DNA from: Brachionus manjavacas | Taxonomy: Eukaryota > Rotifera > Eurotatoria > Ploima > Brachionidae | Reading direction: 5' to 3' | DNA length: 64,000 bases | NCBI GenBank assembly: GCA_019054805.1 | Contig: JAHQIY010000005.1 | Coordinates: 6,307,501 to 6,371,500, forward strand | In this document: piece after piece, positions 58,306-64,000 of the stretch | Position numbering within the stretch: the first letter of the stretch is position 1 | Layout: every line of letters begins with the position of its first letter | Made by a program: the position numbers and the translations under genes | The notes under the pieces: generated by a model | The model's input: only the letters and a program-made list of their open reading frames with translations | Told to the model about the DNA's origin: nothing | The model's database searches: none

Positions 58306-59489
58306 AATTAAAAATAACAAAAAATAAATGTATATAATTTAATATTAATAATAAATAAATATTAAAATAATGACAAAATTATTAATTTTAAATATCAACT
58401 TTAAAAGATCTAGCATTCTTAACAACGAGATTTGATTTTATTTTTAAGAATTAATTTGGAAAATCTTACTCTAAAAATTTGCTTTTCAGTTTTAATAAAG
58501 TTTTCAATAAATTCATTAAATTTTTTTTAATTAATTTGATTAATTAAATTAATGGAAATTTGGGATCATCTAAAATCAGAATCATACCAAAAAATTGATT
58601 ATTAAGAAATATTTGAAATTTTGTAATTATTTACTATTTAAAAATTAAAATATAAAACCTAAAGACTATTAAAAAAAATTATTAGTTTCGTTTGTCACTA
58701 ACTAGTTACTATTATAACTCTACAGGACATTTGATTTCAATTTTTTTTTGTTGGTGAAATATATTTTACTGGAAAAACATAAATAATTAGAATTATTCAA
58801 AAAATAAATCTATACTTGTCAATAATTTTATTTCCTATAATCTATTTTTTGCATGACGTTCAACTGTAATCCAATTTCATGTCTCGTGTTCTGGATAATT
58901 CTCGATTGGCCTCGAAGATAGAAAAATTACTTTTTTAGACAGTCCTAAATAAATTAAAATTTCTAGATTTTTGGTAAATTATTCCGTTTTTTCTATATTG
59001 CCTCAAGGTTCTACTAATGCATTTAATATAGTCAGTCTATTTTTAAATTTAATTAATAAGACTCTTTCAATTAGATTATTTTTACGCATACTTTCATTTT
59101 CAGTAATCCTTAAGAAAATCTAGCATCTGAATGCTTTTAAAAAAATTTTCTTAATTATCTTTTTATTTATCAAGTCTTTGTAGTTGGATGACCACTTTTG
59201 TGTGGTAAAATAAATCAATTTTTGCTTTTTACTCTTTTGTATTTTTCATTGTTTAATTCAATTTTTAATAAATGTCTATTCTCTTTTTTTTCGATTGTTT
59301 TTCTCTCAGAAACTTAAGTCCGATACATATAAACAAATTAATAAAAATTATTTTTTTTTAAATTAAAAATAGTATTTTTAAATGCTGCACTTTTTTCCTA
59401 CTTGAAAAAAAAAATATTTTATTTAATTTTAAATCAATCAAATCAATAGTCAAATATAATCTAAAAGATACTTAAAATTTTTAGTCTTT
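58306..59489. other. AT-rich spacer, possible degenerate LINE tail
   Basis: At 59303-59330 CTCAGAAACTTAAGTCCGAT and ATACATATAAACAAATT resemble a worn LINE-A tail on the plus strand. No coding part found before it. Confidence 0.3.
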
Positions 59490-59720
59490 TTGTCACGAAA
59501 AATTTGATTTTAAATAAAAAAAGGTGCAGCATAGCATGCCATAGATTAATTTATCAAAAAAGGAATTATTCTTGTTCAATTTTTCAATCAATTTTAACAT
59601 CAACCAGATTCTACTCAAATGACAGTTAATGGTCTGTATTGCCTGGTTGACAAAAATCTCTCTCATTCGTCTGACTTTGATTTCTAAAAATATTTTCAAT
59701 TTTGTTTTCAAAAATTATTA
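59490..59720 (-). repeat. Unclassified repeat, copy 2 of 2
   Basis: Minus strand: frame KLKIFLEIKVRRMREIFVNQ, then LNKNNSFFDKLIYGMLCCTF. Shares its C-terminal wording and 3' sequence with 55085-55330. Confidence 0.35.
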
Positions 59721-59789
59721 AAATATTCATCAAAAAAGGATGTGTAACTATTTTCATTGAAACTCTTGACATGATTACGAGTGAAATAG

Positions 59790-60310
59790 TAAAGATTAAT
59801 AGTGTGGACGCGATGCTTCTTGACTTCCCGGAGACTCATAAGCCTCAGTTGGTCTAAATATTTCTTGAGTAATCGAATGCGTGGTCTTCTTGTTGAAATT
59901 ATATTCTAAATTCTTAGCGGAGTCTCACAAGGGTCTGTTCTTGGTTCAGTACTTTTCATTCGGTACATAAATGACTTCCCAAAGATTTTTATGCCATTTG
60001 CGAGGTATGATGTATGGATCGATGAGCTAAAAAATGTAAGGTGATGCACTTTGGAAGATTGAATGAGACACATAACAACAAAGAGAGTGGGAATGTAACA
60101 CTAGAGGTAACTAAATATGAAAGGTATTTAGGTGTGAAGGTATTACCTGATCTAAAGAGAATTGTTCTAGGAAATAGTTCGTGTTCAAGAGAAAACAAAA
60201 TCTTTTTTTCAGTAGACAAAAAAAAACTGCTTACGTCTATGGTAAGACCACAGTTAGAGTTTGCAGTGTATATGACTGCTAGTGGTTTCACACTGGGAGT
60301 AAAGAAATAA
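59790..60310 (+). mobile_element. LINE (CR1/L2-like), internally deleted
   Basis: Plus strand: VDAMLLDFPETHKPQLV (RT palm), then GVSQGSVLGSVLFIRYINDFP in shifted frame (about 59920-59980), a direct jump past the catalytic FADD box, then MHFGRLNETHNNKES, YERYLGVKVLPDLKR and MVRPQLEFAVY. Normal order of a CR1/L2 RT, with a deletion after YINDFP. Confidence 0.7.
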
Positions 60311-63300
60311 TTTCTTAATTGATCAAAGAACTGTTTTTTTATTTTTATCAAAAGAAAAAATTTGAGTTTCTTTCCTTGATTTTGTATCTATGATAAAAAA
60401 ATTATCATTTGTTGGTTTCATATTAGGATTTTTTTTAATTCGTTCGGAAATCACAAAATTAAATAGATATTAAAAAATAAAATGGCATTAGTCTTTGTTG
60501 CAAAATAAATCGTCCCATGAGTAGACTACAGTCAACAATATTTTTAAGGTTTTTAAAATTTTCTCTAAAGTATCGTAGGACATTCTTCAAATAGTATTTA
60601 ATATGGGTCTCTTTTTTTTCTTTATTCTTATCTTCCAGGATTTAAAAGTGATCAGAGGTTTAATAAAAAAGCAATTTCCGTGATTTTTATTTTTGGTTTA
60701 AAAAAAGGACTTAAGACAAATAATTTATAAATTGCCATCAAAATGAATGCCGAGCATCATCAATGGGGACTTCATAGATTGTTAGAAAATGGTTTTGGTC
60801 GCCTAATTTAAAATAATTTTCAAAAAAATAATATCGTTTAATAATTTTATAATTCTTCAATTAAATAGTCTTTGAATTATTAGAAGCTTTAAAACTTGAG
60901 AATATTTGCTACAAAATCATCTATTCTGATAAAAAAAAATTAAACCTAAACCCGTTATTTAGAAAAAATAAAGTATTTTTTTTTAAACTCATTATTTAAT
61001 TTTTTTGTCAAATAAAATTTTTAAATAATGAAGAAAATAAAATAAAATAAATTTTTAAAAAATTTTTTTGTTTTTAAATAATTGATTTTTTTATTTTGGA
61101 ATCCTGCATCGAATAATTGAAAGACTGTGCATTAATCTTATTAATTTTTATATCATCGCTAGTTCTTTAGAAAAATATCTCCAAATAAATTAAAATTAAA
61201 CATCTAGTCTGTTTTAGAGAGGCGTAAAAAGAATACTAAATTTTTCTTTAAAATCTCATTCTCAAACAAAGACCATTTGAAACTTGTGTAATTATTATTT
61301 TTTTGTTTCAATTTCAATTCATTAATTTAAAATTAAAAACAATTTTATTTTTTTTTTTTAAAAGTTCTTTCAATTTTTCAAATTTTCAAAAAATTGAAAT
61401 TTGATTTTCATCTAAAAACTGTCCTGTTAGTCATCAAATAAAATAAAATAAAAAATTAAGCTCATAAATGACCAGAATAACATCGAAAAAAATAAAATCA
61501 ATAGAAATTCAAAAAAAACATGCGTTTTTTAAATCGACTAAGGCCTATAACTGTCGGAAATAAATTTGTTCTTTAACAAGGACAGATTTGAAAATCGTAT
61601 TGTAGTTTGTTGCCGTCTACTAAAATATTCTTTGATGTTTTTTGACCATAATAAATTAAATTTTTATTCTTAATCATTATTAATTTATTATTGAATAATT
61701 TTTCAGTTTTTTTTGTGAATCTTTTCTGGCTTTTTTTACATGAAGATTTATTGAATAATGTAAAATAGAAAAAAATCTCGCCATAAGTTTTATACACAAA
61801 TCATTTATACTTGGAACTAATTTTATTTTTTAACTTAAGAAAAATTAAAGCAGCTTTAATAAGCAAATAATTTTTTTACTATGTCATTCATGTGATTATA
61901 TTTAATTTAACAATTTAAAATTTTATTTTTTTGCAAATATCACAAAATGTAAAAAAAATTTCAATTTTATCAATTTTTGTCACATCATCCACGTTGTGTC
62001 TAAGAAATAAATATTTTTTTCCCTAAATTTAAAACTTGGGTTACCAATCGACGCAATTTTCTACTTATTATTATTACTATTATTAAAAATATAGTTCGGG
62101 TAATACACTGGCAGCTTGGAATGGATCTTAGTCCTTTCTTTCAGCTAAATGTTTTTAGTTTATACTTTAAAAAAAAATTGAATAAATACAATAAAAGAAT
62201 TAAAAATTTATTTCTACTTGTTTTGTCTAAAAAAATCGATTTTCTTAAAGATTTTTTTATCTAATTAAACATTTTAATAAAAAAAAAAATCAAATTTTGT
62301 GTCTGTTATCAAAAGTTGTCGCTCAAGGTAGTGATTTAAAAAAAAAGGTTCCAGTCTCTTTAAAGCTTAAATTATTACTAGATTTTTAATTTAAATTAGA
62401 CACATATGGTTTAAGACTAGATCCGTAAATAATTTGAACCAAATAAAGAAAAAATTTTAGCAAAAAAGATTTAGGCAATAATAAAAAATGCTTATGTGAA
62501 TAAAAGACTCCTCTAAAATAGAGAAAATCACTTTTAATCAAGCTTTTTTAATTAATTAAATTTAAAAAAGACTTGACGAAAATTTAGAACACATCGGAAA
62601 AATATTCTAGCTTAGTTTGATGAGATTAGTGATTTTCACTTATTAATCTCATTATTATTTGGTAAACTGGTTTTAAATTGATTTTGAAGAACCAAATTGA
62701 TCTTCTAAAATCCAGAAAATAAAAGACTCTTGACAAATATTTGAAAAATTTTATTCTTGATTAAATAAAATCTTACCGCTTCATTTCGTTGTTAGACTGA
62801 AAAGTCAAATAATAAATTAATTTCTTTTCTTTTCAATAAATGAGGCTCAAATTGATAAAAATAATTTACATCATGGACCCTTTTAAATTCGAAATCATAC
62901 CTAATCAAGAAATTTTTATAAGATTTTATTTTGCAATTCGTAAAATGCTTTTTTTAATGAAGGTTAATCAAAAGTCTTCTTTTAAATAGACCGATTTACA
63001 CTTCTATGATTTAATTATTGAAAAATATTTAAATAAAATAATCATTTTAAAAAGTTAATTAGTGGAATATTTAAATCTAATTTTTTTGATCTTTTTCATT
63101 AAATCCAAGAATTCTAAATTAAGAATAATCAAAGCCTTTATCTTAAAAAATTTACTTTTAATTTTTTGATCACCGAGCTTTTAATTAATCTTGGATTAAA
63201 TCATCTGGAATTTCTTGAGCCATTTTATATCAATTTTTGTCTAAATTTTCTACTGAGTCAAAATTAAAATATTTTTAAGCGAAAATTAAAGCATTCTGTC

Positions 63301-64000
63301 TAGAAATATTTGTCAAAAATATTTAATTTTTTTTTTTTTTAATTAATTTAATTTTATATTTTTTCATCAAATCAGTTGTTCATTATTATATTTTTCTTAG
63401 CAATCTCTTGTTATATTTCCTAAATTTCATTTTAATTTGAGATTAAAATGTCAAAAAAATCTGTGAAATTGATTTTTTTATTTTTTTTAAATTTTTTTTC
63501 TCTATGTTTTATTTTCTTGAAATAACATCACTTGATATATTCAATGTATCACCTAAATCGGGTCTCTAAAAATACCTGGCAAAGTTATTTTCGTAAATTT
63601 CAATATTTACGAATTTTACTTAAATTAGATGACAAACAAAATGTATCATCACCTGAACAATTTACACAACAAATTAAATAAAAAATAATTGATAAATTCT
63701 ATTTGAATTCTACAAAATAAATTATTAAATTTTATTTAAAAAAATAAAGAATGTTTGTAAAAAACTTAGAGATTTTTTTAAACTGGCGGTTAAAACGAAG
63801 GTATTGCCATCAGACAAACCTGGAATTTTTCCTCATATATTTATTAAAAGAAAATCAAATTTTGTATTAAATTGAAGCTTTTAAGAAAATTAATTCGATT
63901 TTATGGAAAATTTTATGAAGCACTCAAAATATACTAAATTTACATAGATTTATTCATAGTATTTTTTTTTCAAAAAAAATTTATACTTTATCAATGAAAA
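60311..64000. other. AT-rich region, almost featureless
   Basis: A minus-strand LINE 3' end with (TAA)n tail is likely at 62065-62150 (CCAAGCTGCCAGTG before the tail). A 74-codon minus frame at 61573-61797 (KKSQKRFTKKTEKLF) is AT-driven and not recognised. No host gene seen. Confidence 0.4.

Noticed and set aside
1-64000. tRNA and rRNA genes
   Set aside because: No cloverleaf with TTCNANNC arm or rRNA segment was recognised by eye; a tRNAscan or rRNA search would be decisive.

Overview
The window looks like nuclear DNA of a small-genome, very AT-rich invertebrate (roughly three quarters A+T by eye). Host genes have short GT-AG introns, mostly 50-61 nt, and TATA-box and AATAAA signals. The space between and inside genes is packed with decayed LINEs, a Penelope-like element, DNA transposons and foldback elements. 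The mix of a peritrophin-type chitin-binding protein, a TspanC8-type tetraspanin, a BAIAP3 homologue and many rotifer-style repeats makes a monogonont rotifer (Brachionus-like) my best guess. That is inference, not proof.

Four host genes are supported: (1) a secreted one-domain chitin-binding protein, 1024-1521 minus, with its own TATA box; (2) an intracellular leucine-rich-repeat protein, 5152-6348 plus, three exons, with one frame break in the repeats; (3) a seven-exon tetraspanin with the eight-cysteine TspanC8 loop, 15528-16934 minus; (4) a 20-exon BAIAP3 (Munc13-4-like) gene, 54152 down to 25530 minus, whose exons join to an uninterrupted 1329-residue C2A-MUN-C2B protein. Its four longest introns (2.7-8.2 kb) hold most of the window's mobile DNA.

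Layout: 1-15 kb, chitin-binding gene, LRR gene and a graveyard of LINEs, piggyBac, mariner, hAT, Penelope and MULE pieces; 15.5-17.3 kb, tetraspanin and a doubtful exon; 17.9-21.5 kb, a broken Gypsy-type fossil; 21.6-25 kb, pogo and LINE remnants; 25.5-54.2 kb, BAIAP3; 54.2-64 kb, mostly featureless AT-rich DNA with a few LINE ends.

The most notable non-genic signals are: a stem-loop 3' tail shared by many LINE copies on both strands; a hammerhead-like motif ending the Penelope-like element; a 321-bp element with 60-bp inverted ends built of 21-bp repeats (59/60 identical); a terminal-inverted-repeat element carrying a SAP-domain reading frame; a foldback element nested in a pogo-like element; and a perfect 35-bp hairpin in a BAIAP3 intron. 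All family calls come from reading motifs by eye; no database search was possible.
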